A stretch of 64,000 nt of DNA from Synechococcus sp. CC9616 (GTDB lineage Bacteria > Cyanobacteriota > Cyanobacteriia > PCC-6307 > Cyanobiaceae), in assembly GCF_000515235.1 (NCBI RefSeq), contig NZ_KI911558.1, positions 525,490 through 589,489 on the forward strand, in the 5' to 3' direction. A model generated the notes under the pieces. That model was given only the letters and a program-made list of their open reading frames with translations, was not told the origin of the DNA and did no database searches. Below are positions 50,416 to 59,879 of this stretch, one piece after another; position 1 is the stretch's first letter; every line of letters starts with the position of its first letter. The position numbers were made by a program, and so were the translations under genes.

Positions 50416-51459
50416 ATGGCATCTTTACTTTCTCGCTTAAGCGCGGTTTCAGTTCTTCTTGGCTTGTTTGCTTGCGGATCTCCTCGTTCAGCAGACCGTG
50501 CCACGACAGGAGGGGAAGGGCTGAAGGTTGTGACGACCTTTTTGCCGATCACTTTATTCACTGAAGCAGTTGCAGGTGAATGTGCAGATGTGAAAGCCTT
50601 GATTCCACCTAGTCTTGGTCCTCACGACTTCCAGGCTTCGCCTTCAGATCTTGCCGCTCTTGGCCAGGCATCGGTTCTTGTTCAAAATGGTTTGGGTATC
50701 GAGGAGTTTCTAGACGATCTGGTGCGTTCTGCTGAAAATGAGGAGCTTGTTGTGATTGATTCAAGCCGCGGTGTAGCCACAATTAAAGCGGTTGGTGGCG
50801 GCCATGACGACCACTCAGATGATGAGCATTCAGATGAACACAGCACTGACAATCATCATGAGGATGACCACCATGATGATGATCATGAGGAGTCAGTCAA
50901 AGCCAGTGACAGTGAAGGGCATGGACACAACCATGGCGAATTTGACCCTCATATCTGGCTGGATCCCTTGCGCGCTGTTCAACAGGTTGAAAACATCAGA
51001 GACGGTTTGATCGCAGTTGACCCTGGTTGTACTGAAGGCTATGAGAAGAATGCTGATGTGTTCAGCACCAAGTTAAAAGACTTGAATACTGAACTGGCAT
51101 CCTTGTTAAAGCCTTATGAAGGGAAAACGTTTGTTGCATTTCATGATTTTGCCACGTATTTTGCTGAACGCTATTCATTAAAAGCTGAGTTTTTGGTCGA
51201 TCTTCCTGAAATGAACCCAAGCCCTGCAGATCTTCAGCGTGTGGGTGCACAAGTAAAAGCTTCAGGCCTTCAGGCTCTGCTGAGCGAACCGCAGGCTGGT
51301 AATCGTTCATTCAATTCGTTGGCGAAGGACCTAGGAGTGAATATCGTTGAATTCAATCCGCTCGAAACCGGTTCTGCAGAATCTGCGAAACTTCCAAACA
51401 CTTACCTGGATGTGATGCGCTCCAACGTCAACAACCTTGTCAAGGCCATCGGTAACTAA
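50416..51459 (+). CDS. Zinc ABC transporter substrate-binding lipoprotein with His-rich loop
   Basis: 347 residues. Lipoprotein signal with lipobox LFAC, Cys20 as lipid anchor. Cluster A-I fold with metal ligands His70 (GPHD), His179 (DPHIWLDP) and the His in AFHDFATYF. Between them, residues 130-173 hold a His/Asp/Glu-rich loop, the classic zinc loop of ZnuA, unlike the copy at 24724. First gene of a complete znuA-C-B operon behind the Zur-type box. Confidence 0.92.
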   Translation: MASLLSRLSAVSVLLGLFACGSPRSADRATTGGEGLKVVTTFLPITLFTEAVAGECADVKALIPPSLGPHDFQASPSDLAALGQASVLVQNGLGIEEFLDDLVRSAENEELVVIDSSRGVATIKAVGGGHDDHSDDEHSDEHSTDNHHEDDHHDDDHEESVKASDSEGHGHNHGEFDPHIWLDPLRAVQQVENIRDGLIAVDPGCTEGYEKNADVFSTKLKDLNTELASLLKPYEGKTFVAFHDFATYFAERYSLKAEFLVDLPEMNPSPADLQRVGAQVKASGLQALLSEPQAGNRSFNSLAKDLGVNIVEFNPLETGSAESAKLPNTYLDVMRSNVNNLVKAIGN

Positions 51460-51465
51460 TCTTTG

Positions 51466-52236
51466 ATGCACAGCCCAGTTCTTGTTGTGAGTGACCTCTC
51501 AGTCGTGCGTGCAGGTCGTCTTGCTGTTGAGAACGTCTCGTTCGAACTTGCGAGTAAGAGCGAGACCGCTGTCGTCGGCCCGAACGGTGCTGGAAAAAGC
51601 ACGTTGATTGCGGCCTTGTTAGGCCTTCTGCCACGGTCTGCAGGTGACGTTCAAATCCTTGGTCGTCATCTGGCCCCTAACGGCTACCTCCCCGGTTCGA
51701 TTAGATCTCAGATTGCTTACGTGCCCCAGAGTCTTTCTCTGCAGGGTCGTTTCCCCCTGACGGTTGCTGAGTTTGTTGGCTTTGGTTTCGATTCTCCGGG
51801 CCCTCGTTGGCCCTGGCACGATTTGCGCCGACGTCTCCAAGCTGTTGAAACCGCTCTTGAGCGCACTGGTTGCAATGATCTCCAACATCGTTTGCTTAGT
51901 GAGTTGTCTGGGGGACAACTGAAACGGGTGATGCTGTCGTTCTGCGTTGTTCGTCCCCGTCAGTTACTGGTGCTGGATGAGGCTCAGGCGGGGCTCGATG
52001 TGCCGTCCAATGAACGCTTCCAGCAATTGTTGCTCGAGTTGCGCCGTGAAGAGGGATGGACTGTGTTGCATGTCTCTCATGATCTGGACATGGTGCGTCG
52101 CAGCAGTGATCAGGTTCTCGGTTTGAATCGCCGTCTCTGCTGTAGCGGGACACCGGACAACACGCTCACTCCCGAACGGTTGAGTGAGCTGTATGGCCCC
52201 AACGTCGTTCCCTATCGGCACCACTGCCATGGTTGA
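51466..52236 (+). CDS. Zinc ABC transporter ATPase (second system)
   Basis: 256 residues. Walker A GPNGAGKST, YVPQSLSL at the Q loop, signature LSGGQLKR, Walker B LLVLDEA (Ala in place of the usual Pro after Glu) and HVSHDLDMV for the switch His. It starts 6 bp after znuA2 and overlaps the permease gene by 8 bp. C-terminal RHHCHG is His/Cys-rich, possibly metal-touching. Confidence 0.9.
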   Translation: MHSPVLVVSDLSVVRAGRLAVENVSFELASKSETAVVGPNGAGKSTLIAALLGLLPRSAGDVQILGRHLAPNGYLPGSIRSQIAYVPQSLSLQGRFPLTVAEFVGFGFDSPGPRWPWHDLRRRLQAVETALERTGCNDLQHRLLSELSGGQLKRVMLSFCVVRPRQLLVLDEAQAGLDVPSNERFQQLLLELRREEGWTVLHVSHDLDMVRRSSDQVLGLNRRLCCSGTPDNTLTPERLSELYGPNVVPYRHHCHG

Positions 52237-53110
52237 CACCCACTCCTTGATGCTGGTTCTCGCTGAGCCGTTCATGCAGCGTGCACTACTGGGTGGTTTA
52301 TTGACGGGAGCTCTGGGGGGAGTGCTTGGCAGTGTTGCCGTGTTGCGTCAGCTGTCGTTTTTCAGTGACGCCCTTGGTCATTCCGCCCTGCTGGGCATTA
52401 CGTTCGGAATTTTGATTGGAGTCAATCCAACATTGATTCTGATTCCTTTTGCGGTTATTTTTGCGATTCTTGTTAACGGGCTTGTTGAACGAAGTTCACT
52501 GCCTACAGACGCTTTACTCAATATTGTTTATTCAAGCTCACTGGCTGCTGCGATTCTTGCTCTCAGCCTGGTTCAACATTATCGCGGCAACATCCGTCAG
52601 TTGCTTTTTGGGGATATTCTGGGAGTCAGTAATTTTGATCTTGTTGTTATCGGTGTTCTGCTTACAGCTGCAGTTATCTATCTCGGCCTCAGTTTGCGTG
52701 CCCAGGTTCTTCTTACATTGAATGAGGAACTTGCTGGAGCAGTTGGGGTGCGTACGGGCTGGCACCGGCTCGCTTTCATTGTGTTGTTGGCGGTTGTGGT
52801 TGCTGTTTCGATCAAGGCAGTCGGCGTTCTGTTGATCAGTGCTTTTGTTGTTATTCCGGCTTGCGCAGGACGTCTGCTTTGTCGGCGTTTTTCTTATTAC
52901 ATCTTCGCCTCTGCTGCCTTGGGTGGAAGTTGCGCACTCATCGGTTTGCTTGTTTCCGGATTGACCAATCTCCCATCCGGTCCTTCTGTGGTAATGGTTC
53001 AATTTGTGGGGTTTGTCTTGGCGCTGATCTTTAGTTCAAGGTTTTTTCGTGGGAGATCAAGGCAGCAAGCTCTGCCCCAAATTCCTGGTGGAGACCCACG
53101 CGACCTTTGA
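52229..53110 (+). CDS. Zinc ABC transporter permease (second system)
   Basis: 293 residues from the ATG at 52229; the open frame to 52184 would overlap the ATPase further. Eight or nine membrane segments with ABC-3 family marks SFFSDALGHSALLGI, VRTGWHRLAFIVLLAVVV and VGVLLISAFVVIPACAGRL. The last 80 bp overlap the convergent alpha/beta hydrolase gene. Confidence 0.9.
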   Translation: MVDTHSLMLVLAEPFMQRALLGGLLTGALGGVLGSVAVLRQLSFFSDALGHSALLGITFGILIGVNPTLILIPFAVIFAILVNGLVERSSLPTDALLNIVYSSSLAAAILALSLVQHYRGNIRQLLFGDILGVSNFDLVVIGVLLTAAVIYLGLSLRAQVLLTLNEELAGAVGVRTGWHRLAFIVLLAVVVAVSIKAVGVLLISAFVVIPACAGRLLCRRFSYYIFASAALGGSCALIGLLVSGLTNLPSGPSVVMVQFVGFVLALIFSSRFFRGRSRQQALPQIPGGDPRDL

Positions 53111-53957
53111 TCACTGAAACTCGATCTGCCTTGCAGGCCAGTTCTTTCATCTCTGACTTTGATCGTGGCGGGGCCTCTTCAGCCAAAACAACGTGCAGTG
53201 GACAGTGCAATTGTTCGGCTTTATCCAGCCACCAATCGCTGTGCGTTGCAGGGTCGAACCCTCCACTGACAAAAGACACGCTGGCGAAGCGTGCACCCCT
53301 CCTGCGACTGAGACGTTGTTGGTCTTTGATCTGTTTCGGGCTGAGCATCTCGGGGTTGACCCAGACATGTCGCCGCAGCATCAGCCTGAGAACGGCACGG
53401 CTGGTGTTCAGTCTGTAGAGAATCGAACCGATCAATGGCAGGGACACCAACTGTCGGAGCCAATCAAAACGTTCCGGTTTCCAGCCTGTCATTGTTGGCA
53501 GAGGACCACGCCAGGTTGGCGCAACCAGGGTAAGTTCTGTCCATTGTTGTGAGCGTTCTTCTGCAAGGCTCAGGGCGATGGATGCACTGTGCCCAGCTGC
53601 GATCAATTTGATTTTGTTAAGCCCGGTACTTTCCAGATGATTGAGAACAGCGGTTAAGGCTGTTTGAAGTGTTTCTTGGTTGTAGGTGATTGCCGGTCGA
53701 TCACTGTCGCCGAAGCCAGGCCAATCAAAACTGATCAATTGAACGTCTTTGTTGACGTTTTTGGCAAAATCATGCCATTCGCTTTGGCTGGATACCGTGC
53801 TTAAAGCTGGTAGGAGAAGCCAGGCTTCGCTTGCCGCAGTGCCCCATCGTTCTAGGGCAATGCGCACCGTCCTGCCGGCCAGGTTGATGTTTAAATTCTC
53901 GCTTGTTGCTGTCATCATGTTGTTCCTGGCGGTTGTATAGAAGGATGCCTTGATCAC
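53031..53957 (-). CDS. Alpha/beta hydrolase
   Basis: 308 residues as an open frame; the ATG at 53918 or 53915 may be the start. Alpha/beta-hydrolase order: LLLPALSTVSSQSEW near the oxyanion hole, LISFDWPGFGDSDRP, nucleophile elbow AAGHSASIAL, and a late HQEF that could hold the catalytic His. Substrate unknown; similar enzymes in cyanobacteria act on lipids or pigments. Its 3' end overlaps the convergent permease by 80 bp. Confidence 0.8.
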   Translation of the reverse strand: MIKASFYTTARNNMMTATSENLNINLAGRTVRIALERWGTAASEAWLLLPALSTVSSQSEWHDFAKNVNKDVQLISFDWPGFGDSDRPAITYNQETLQTALTAVLNHLESTGLNKIKLIAAGHSASIALSLAEERSQQWTELTLVAPTWRGPLPTMTGWKPERFDWLRQLVSLPLIGSILYRLNTSRAVLRLMLRRHVWVNPEMLSPKQIKDQQRLSRRRGARFASVSFVSGGFDPATHSDWWLDKAEQLHCPLHVVLAEEAPPRSKSEMKELACKADRVSVIKGRVGLHQEFGAELAALISHEKTLN

Positions 53958-54248
53958 TTCTTTTGGATTGTTTGAATGCTGGATCGGCGTAGGACTCGAG
54001 ATTAATGGGATGACTTAGTTGATTTTAGCTTTTCTTTCCTCGCCGACTGTATCAATCTGCTTGCCGGATTGTGTCTCCTTGAATCCAAAGTGAGTTGTTG
54101 TTGTCAAATAGGCTTTATTGATCGAATCTTGTATTTTAGTTTTTAGGGTGTGGTGCGTTTCTTTTGCTTGGCCCGCATGACGTGTTGATGCTTAGCATGC
54201 TCCTCCACAGCGATTTGACTGGGTGGCTAGCAACAGTTTCTCCTGCTG

Positions 54249-55220
54249 CTAAGTCGCCCCAATTTCTCCTGTGATCCAGTACCTCACACGTTCGGGATTG
54301 CGCTGAAGGTAGTGATCTACAGCTGCTTGCGCAGTCTCTTGATGGGCATTCAGAAGTAGATCTGCCATCTCTGAATCGGTGATTCTGAACCTTGTCAGGA
54401 CTTCAGCGACCTCCGGTGCCATGGTGCTGAGATCCTTTCGTCCGATTGCGTGAATCCATTCCGTTGAACCGAAAGCTCCTTTGGGGTCTTGTAGAAAGCG
54501 CAATTTGTAGCGGGCAAACATCCAGTGAGGCGTCCAACTCGTCACGACGACCCAGCGTTGGTCGCGGATCGCTTGATCCAGGACTGCGGTCATTGCCGCA
54601 CTGCTGGAAGGTACCAAGCTCATCTCTGACAGGTTGTAGTCCTTTAGAGCGATCTGGGAGAGTTGATTCAGTCCGGATCCCGGATCAATCCCTTGGATCT
54701 GTCCATTGAAACGTTCGCTAACCGACAACGTCTGAAAATCTTCAATGCTGTTGATTGTTTGGCGATCCACGTAGTCGGGGACAACCCATCCCAGCAGTCC
54801 TGAATACATCGGTCCAAGGTCTAGAACTCGATCCCTTACCCGTGTCCAATAGTCCTTGTGGGTAAGGGGCAGCCAAGCCATCAACATCAGATCCAGGTCA
54901 CCTCTGGCAACGGAGGCATATTGGATTCCGATGTCGGCAAGGACCCTCTCGACGGGCCAATTGAGGTGCTCTTCGATGAGTCGTTGGGCCATCAGGCTGA
55001 TGACTTCGGCATCTGCCCAGGGGGACCATCCCAGTCGTATGGGTTGCCGTGTTGAGCTGAAATTCTGTTCGGGCACGCCAGTTCCTTCTGGATTGGCGAC
55101 TGCCGAATCGGAGTTCTGTTGCTGTTGACTCAGCTGGATCATGCTGGCCAATGATGCGCCGGCGAGGCCCAATCCACCGATCAGTGCGGCACGTCGAGTC
55201 CAGCCTGTGGTTTCGCTCAT
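54249..55220 (-). CDS. Glycine betaine ABC transporter substrate-binding protein
   Basis: 323 residues from the ATG at 55220, which overlaps the permease stop by 4 bp (the open frame to 55472 is a shadow of the permease). A Tat-like or lipid-free signal (TRRAALIGGLGLAGASLASM) is followed by the OpuAC/ProX-type fold: IRLGWSPWADAEV, GDLDLMLMAWLPLTHKDYW, LLGWVVPDYV, and VVVTSWTPHWMFARY. Trp-rich segments in this family form the aromatic cage for betaine. Last gene of a three-gene ABC operon. Confidence 0.9.
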   Translation of the reverse strand: MSETTGWTRRAALIGGLGLAGASLASMIQLSQQQQNSDSAVANPEGTGVPEQNFSSTRQPIRLGWSPWADAEVISLMAQRLIEEHLNWPVERVLADIGIQYASVARGDLDLMLMAWLPLTHKDYWTRVRDRVLDLGPMYSGLLGWVVPDYVDRQTINSIEDFQTLSVSERFNGQIQGIDPGSGLNQLSQIALKDYNLSEMSLVPSSSAAMTAVLDQAIRDQRWVVVTSWTPHWMFARYKLRFLQDPKGAFGSTEWIHAIGRKDLSTMAPEVAEVLTRFRITDSEMADLLLNAHQETAQAAVDHYLQRNPERVRYWITGEIGAT

Positions 55221-56083
55221 GGAGTCCGTTGGGGTCGACCTGGTGAAAGGCCCTGACTTAAACGGTCGAGAATCACAGCCAAGATCACTACCGCAATGCC
55301 TCCCTCGAAGCCGAGTCCGACATCGAGCTGCTGAATCCCTCTGAGCACGACATCGCCAAGCCCGCCTCCGCCAATCATCGAGGTGATGACCACCATGGAC
55401 AGCGACAACATGATGGTTTGGTTGACACCGCTCATCACAGTGGGGAAGGCGCTGGGGAGCTGCACCATCCACAGCAACTGGAGATCATTGCAGCCGAAAG
55501 AGCGACCAGCCTCAACAAGGTCGTCCGAAACTTGGTTGATTCCTAAGACCGTCAACCGAACAATTGGTGGCATGGCGAAGATCAGTGTCGCCATGATGGC
55601 CGGGACGGCGCCAGTGCTGAACAGCATCACGGCAGGAATCAAATAGACAAAGGCGGGCATTGTTTGCATCAGGTCCAGTCCTGGCCTGAGCAACCGCCAA
55701 ATCCATTGCTGACGAGTCCCCAGGACGCCTAACGGAAAGCCAATCATCAACGCTAGAAACGATGAGACCAAGACCAGGGCCAAGGTTGCAATCATTGGCT
55801 CCCACAGACCAAGGGCTAAGACGAGGTTCAAACCCAGCAGGCTGAAGAGGGCAAAGCTTCCCCCCACCAATCGCCACCCTGCCATGGCAACCAACAGTGC
55901 GACCGTCCAGGGGACTGGCCAATTCAGCGCTGTTTCCAGTCCGCTGGTCAGCCACTGAATGCTCTGCTGGACCACAGAGAAAAAGTCTTCCCCGTTATCC
56001 AGCAACCAAGCCACAGCCGTATCAACGGCCTGTCCCATCGGGCCGGCCTGATTCACATTCGCGAATGAGGGATATGCGCTCAT
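55217..56083 (-). CDS. Glycine betaine ABC transporter permease
   Basis: 288 residues from the ATG at 56083, touching the ATPase stop (TGATG). Several membrane segments and the binding-protein-dependent permease loop EAGRSFGCNDLQLLWMVQLP, with MSGVNQTIMLSLSMVV, as in OpuAB/ProW. The open frame to 56176 is not used. Middle gene of the operon. Confidence 0.9.
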   Translation of the reverse strand: MSAYPSFANVNQAGPMGQAVDTAVAWLLDNGEDFFSVVQQSIQWLTSGLETALNWPVPWTVALLVAMAGWRLVGGSFALFSLLGLNLVLALGLWEPMIATLALVLVSSFLALMIGFPLGVLGTRQQWIWRLLRPGLDLMQTMPAFVYLIPAVMLFSTGAVPAIMATLIFAMPPIVRLTVLGINQVSDDLVEAGRSFGCNDLQLLWMVQLPSAFPTVMSGVNQTIMLSLSMVVITSMIGGGGLGDVVLRGIQQLDVGLGFEGGIAVVILAVILDRLSQGLSPGRPQRTP

Positions 56084-57156
56084 CAGTGATGACTGTGCCT
56101 TAGGACCTCGAGGATTCGCCGAGGTGTGATCATTCCGAGTGGTCGGTGATGGGCATCCAAAACCGCTACGGGCCATCGAGTTCGGGAGATTGGATCAATC
56201 GCCTCGTTGACAAGTAGCCGAGAGTCGAGGGGGCCAGCTTTGTCTGACTGGATCCTGCCGTGGTCATGAGTGATCAGGCCAAGGAATCGTCCGTTCTGAT
56301 CAACGACGAGTTGAATTGGTTGTTCCTCACTGTTCTGGGGCACGTCCCCTGGACCAAGAACAACGGTTTCAGGGAAGGGTTCGACAATCTGCCCGAGCGT
56401 TAACACTGAGCCTCGGTCCACGGTTTCAAAGAACGCTTCGACTTCAGCATTTGCAGGTGCACTCACAAGTTCTTGCGCAGTACTGCATTGCAACAGCGCG
56501 CCCGCCTGCATCAGCGCAATGCGATCGCCGATGCGAATGGCCTCGTCACGGTCGTGAGAAATGAACACGACGGTCCGTCGTTGCTCGGTTTGCAATTCCA
56601 ACAACAGGTCTTGCATGTCCTTGCGGATCAGCGGATCCAGTGCTGAGAAGGCTTCGTCCATCAACAGGATGGGTGGATCGAGCGCAAGAGCACGGGCCAA
56701 ACCGACGCGTTGTTGCATCCCTCCTGAAAGCTGCGCAGGTTTTCGATTCAGCTGGTTGCCGAGCCCAACGCGTTCAAGGGCGCGTTGGGCCTGCGCGTAA
56801 CGCTTCGCCTTTGGGAGTCCTGAGACTTCAAGGCCAAACGCGGCGTTATCGAGAACACTGCGCTGGGGGAAAAGGGCAAAGGACTGAAACACCATCGCCA
56901 TGCACTGGCGTCGCAGGGTGTTGAGTTCATTTGTTGAGAGGTCTGTGAGGAGTTGCCCGCGGACCTCGACTGAGCCTGCGCTGGGTTTGATCAGACCATT
57001 CATCATGCGCAGCAATGTCGACTTGCCTGAGCCAGAGAGGCCCATCACAACAAAAATTTCTCCTGGCTCAATCGTGAGGGAAACGTCTTGTACAGCAGCA
57101 CGCTTCTGCCCTGGGAACTGCTTTGAGAGGTTTTTGAGAGTGATCTCAGCTAACAA
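56083..57156 (-). CDS. Glycine betaine ABC transporter ATPase with CBS-like tail
   Basis: 357 residues. Walker A GLSGSGKST, MVFQSFALFPQRSVLDN at the Q loop, signature LSGGMQQR, Walker B ILLMDEAFSALDP, switch FISHDRDEA, all of the OpuAA/ProV type. The C-terminal 120 residues (QLVVDQNGRFLGLITHD, WPVAVLDAHHRPLGMITPRRIL) look like a pair of CBS domains, which gate such importers by ionic strength. First gene of the operon and divergent from gsmT. Confidence 0.93.
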   Translation of the reverse strand: MLAEITLKNLSKQFPGQKRAAVQDVSLTIEPGEIFVVMGLSGSGKSTLLRMMNGLIKPSAGSVEVRGQLLTDLSTNELNTLRRQCMAMVFQSFALFPQRSVLDNAAFGLEVSGLPKAKRYAQAQRALERVGLGNQLNRKPAQLSGGMQQRVGLARALALDPPILLMDEAFSALDPLIRKDMQDLLLELQTEQRRTVVFISHDRDEAIRIGDRIALMQAGALLQCSTAQELVSAPANAEVEAFFETVDRGSVLTLGQIVEPFPETVVLGPGDVPQNSEEQPIQLVVDQNGRFLGLITHDHGRIQSDKAGPLDSRLLVNEAIDPISRTRWPVAVLDAHHRPLGMITPRRILEVLRHSHH

Positions 57157-57471
57157 ACGGCTCTCAAGAGATACCTTTCAACTCTATCGATGGAGAGTCA
57201 AAGCGCTACAAAGAACGTTGTGTTCCAGGTCTTCAACAATTCCCAATATTTGCTCAAAACGCTTTACATCACCTTGGTATCAGCGAATGCTCTTTGCTAT
57301 TCGGATGTCGCTGGCTGGTCTCGACACTGACAGTTGAAGTGCTCACAGATAGGTTGCTGTCATGGATTGCTCTCACGCTCGGAATTTGTTCTGAGATCCA
57401 TTTTGATGTGTCCACTCTGCCTTTGATGGAGTCCCTTACTTTTTTCTTGAAAGGTGAATTTTTTGTCCTGA
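57157..57471. other. Divergent promoter region of betaine genes
   Basis: 315 bases between the transporter operon and gsmT. AT-richer than the genes. No gene, tRNA, strong hairpin or clear palindromic operator seen; promoters for both directions must lie here. Confidence 0.5.
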
Positions 57472-58347
57472 ATGAAAACATCTAGCCATTCCAGTACTTC
57501 TCAAAAACATAGGCCGATGACAACAACTGCGCGGATGGACGAGCAGAGCTTTGGCGCTGCACCAGCGAGTGTTCGTGAAACAGATCACTATCAACAGGAG
57601 TACATCGAACAATTCGCCGATCGCTGGGATCGCCTGATTGATTGGGAAGCTAGGGCTAAGGCTGAAGGAGACTTTTTTATACGAATCCTGCGAGAGCACG
57701 GCGTCAAGTCGGTGCTCGATGTTGCCACCGGAACGGGGTTTCACTCGATTCGCCTGCTTCAGGAAGGTTTTGATGTGGTGAGTGCCGACGGCAGTCCCAA
57801 TATGCTTGCCAGAGCATTCCGTAATGCACGGGATCGCAATCAGTTGCTTCGCACTGCTCAGGCCGATTGGCGATTTTTGAACCGAGATATCCATGGAACT
57901 TTTGATGCAGTTATTTGTTTAGGTAATTCCTTTACGCATCTTTTTCGTGAGCGTGATCGACGTAAGTCATTGGCTGAGTATTACGCCGTACTCAAGCATA
58001 ATGGCCTCTTGATCTTGGATCATCGAAACTATGATCGCTTGCTTGAAGGTGGGGCTGCAGTGAAGCAAGGAAAGGGTAATGTCTACTGCGGTGAAGATGT
58101 CTCGGTCAGGCCTGATCATGTGGATGAAGGGCTTGCTCGCTTCCGCTACGCATTCAGTGATGGAAGCACATTCCATTTGAACATGTTCCCACTTCGGCAT
58201 GGCTATGTGCGTCGTCTCATGCGTGAAGTTGGATTTCAAAAAGTGGCCAGTTATGGAGACTACGAGCGTAGTAAGGATGACCCCGATTTTTATATTCATG
58301 TAGCTCATAAAGCTTATGAAATGGATGGTGATTCCACGGTTATTTAG
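57472..58347 (+). CDS. gsmT: Glycine/sarcosine N-methyltransferase
   Basis: 291 residues from the ATG at 57472; an ATG at 57517 (MTTTARMDEQS) is an alternative. SAM fold: LDVATGTGFHSI, VSADGSPNMLARA, FDAVICLGNSFTH, NGLLILDHRNYD, matching glycine-N-methyltransferase relatives such as GSMT of halophiles. It converts glycine to sarcosine and dimethylglycine. The SDMT gene starts 2 bp later. Confidence 0.9.
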   Translation: MKTSSHSSTSQKHRPMTTTARMDEQSFGAAPASVRETDHYQQEYIEQFADRWDRLIDWEARAKAEGDFFIRILREHGVKSVLDVATGTGFHSIRLLQEGFDVVSADGSPNMLARAFRNARDRNQLLRTAQADWRFLNRDIHGTFDAVICLGNSFTHLFRERDRRKSLAEYYAVLKHNGLLILDHRNYDRLLEGGAAVKQGKGNVYCGEDVSVRPDHVDEGLARFRYAFSDGSTFHLNMFPLRHGYVRRLMREVGFQKVASYGDYERSKDDPDFYIHVAHKAYEMDGDSTVI

Positions 58348-58349
58348 AT

Positions 58350-59195
58350 ATGTCAAATCCTCAACGCTCTGTCGCTGAGCGCATTGCTTCGGAGTATTAC
58401 GACAGCACTGATGCTGATCGCTTCTATGAGGAGGTCTGGGGGGGGGAGGACATTCATATCGGTCTATACGCTTCGGAAACAGAGGCGATCGCTCAGGCAA
58501 GTCAACGCACTGTCAGTGCTTTGATGGACTTGATGGGCGCACTTTCCCCAGGGGCAACCGTCGTCGACTTCGGCTCAGGTTATGGCGGAGCAGCGCGGCG
58601 TTTGGCCAAGGAGCTTGGGGTGCGTGTAGAAGCGATCAATATCTCTGCTGTTGAAAATTCCCGTCATCGTCAGCTGAATCAGAGCGCAAAACTACAGGAC
58701 CAGATCCGTGTTCATGATGCGTCCTTTGAAGATGTGCCCCTCGCAGCATCCTTTGCTGATGTGGTGTGGAGTCAGGACGCGATTCTGCACTCAGGAAATC
58801 GTCAACAGGTTTTGCAAGAGGCCTCACGCTTACTGAAGCCTGGTGGTGTCTTCGTGCTGACCGACCCGATGGCCGCGGATGGGATCGATACCGCTTCTTT
58901 GAGAGCAATCTTGGAACGTATTCACCTTCCCGATATGGGATCTCCTGATCGATATCGTGCCTGGGCCATCCAGGCTGGGCTTTCACGAGACGTTTGGCAG
59001 GAGAAGACGGACATGTTGATTCGTCATTACAGTCGCGTTCTCGAAGAGCTTCAGCGTCGGGAGCAAGAACTACAGGCCAAAATCAGTCCCGACTATCTTC
59101 AGCGAATGGCCGCCGGTTTGGGTCATTGGATTGATGGTGGTCAAAAGGGTCGGCTGAGTTGGGGTTTGATGCGTTTTCGAAAACCGCTTGAATAG
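58350..59195 (+). CDS. sdmT: Sarcosine/dimethylglycine N-methyltransferase
   Basis: 281 residues. SAM fold with VVDFGSGYGGAARRLA, VEAINISAVENSRHR, FADVVWSQDAILHSGNR and GGVFVLTDPMA. The early segment FYEEVWGGEDIHIGLY is characteristic of SDMT. It finishes glycine betaine synthesis. Placed immediately after gsmT, with the betaine transporter operon divergent, so synthesis and uptake or recapture lie in one locus. Confidence 0.92.
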   Translation: MSNPQRSVAERIASEYYDSTDADRFYEEVWGGEDIHIGLYASETEAIAQASQRTVSALMDLMGALSPGATVVDFGSGYGGAARRLAKELGVRVEAINISAVENSRHRQLNQSAKLQDQIRVHDASFEDVPLAASFADVVWSQDAILHSGNRQQVLQEASRLLKPGGVFVLTDPMAADGIDTASLRAILERIHLPDMGSPDRYRAWAIQAGLSRDVWQEKTDMLIRHYSRVLEELQRREQELQAKISPDYLQRMAAGLGHWIDGGQKGRLSWGLMRFRKPLE

Positions 59196-59879
59196 GTTTA
59201 AGTAGAAGATCAACTTCCATGACTCATGAGGGGTATTTATTTTGAGATCGCGTCTCCTTGACTGGATCTTTTGACTCTGATTAGAAGATCGCTTACCCAT
59301 CTCCAATGACTGGCAATCTCTCTCTACCCAGTTGTAGATGTCATCTATAGCTATCATGGGCTAAATAAAGTAATTCGCCAACTCATAGACACAATGCTAT
59401 CTACAGATGAGCAATACAGACCCCAACGGCCTGATCTTTACTGCATTGCACCATTTCTGGGCAGACAGTGGGCTTATTTTGCTTGGGGAAAGCATTACAG
59501 GAGATGGTCCAAGACAACCTGCTCGTATACCTTCAAATTGGACACCTCATCCCTATGAACCATGGCAGGGTCGTTCCGATGCCGGATCCTATGGCGATGT
59601 CTATTCCTTCCAAGTCTGCAAGCCGCATCGTTTCGATGCATCAGATAGCCCTGTGTAATTCTCATTCAGTGAACAAAGCAGCCGTTTGGCTAAAACATGA
59701 CGCTGGCCGGACGCAACGATTAGCTTGAATAAATATGTTTGAAACTTAAAGCACGCTTCAGAGTTTCTATCAATATGGCGTTCAAGTCAACGGTGAGAGG
59801 TCTTACTCTAACTTTGCTCACATCATATCATCATAATTTGAGACTTTTAATGCGAATATTGTTGGCAGTAGGTTCAAAG
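59196..59879. other. Long AT-rich stretch without a supported gene
   Basis: 684 bases between sdmT and the desaturase. Two overlapping frames of about 85 codons (59407-59658 and 59468-59728) exist, but neither has a domain, signal peptide or reasonable hydrophobic pattern. No tRNA or strong terminator-like hairpin seen. It could hold a decayed gene. Confidence 0.4.

Noticed and set aside
55221-55472. N-terminal extension of the betaine-binding protein
   Set aside because: It lies inside the permease gene in another frame; the ATGA start at 55220 gives a proper export signal.
59407-59658. 83-codon plus-strand ORF after sdmT
   Set aside because: No domain, signal peptide or ribosome-binding context; a rival overlapping frame looks equally weak.
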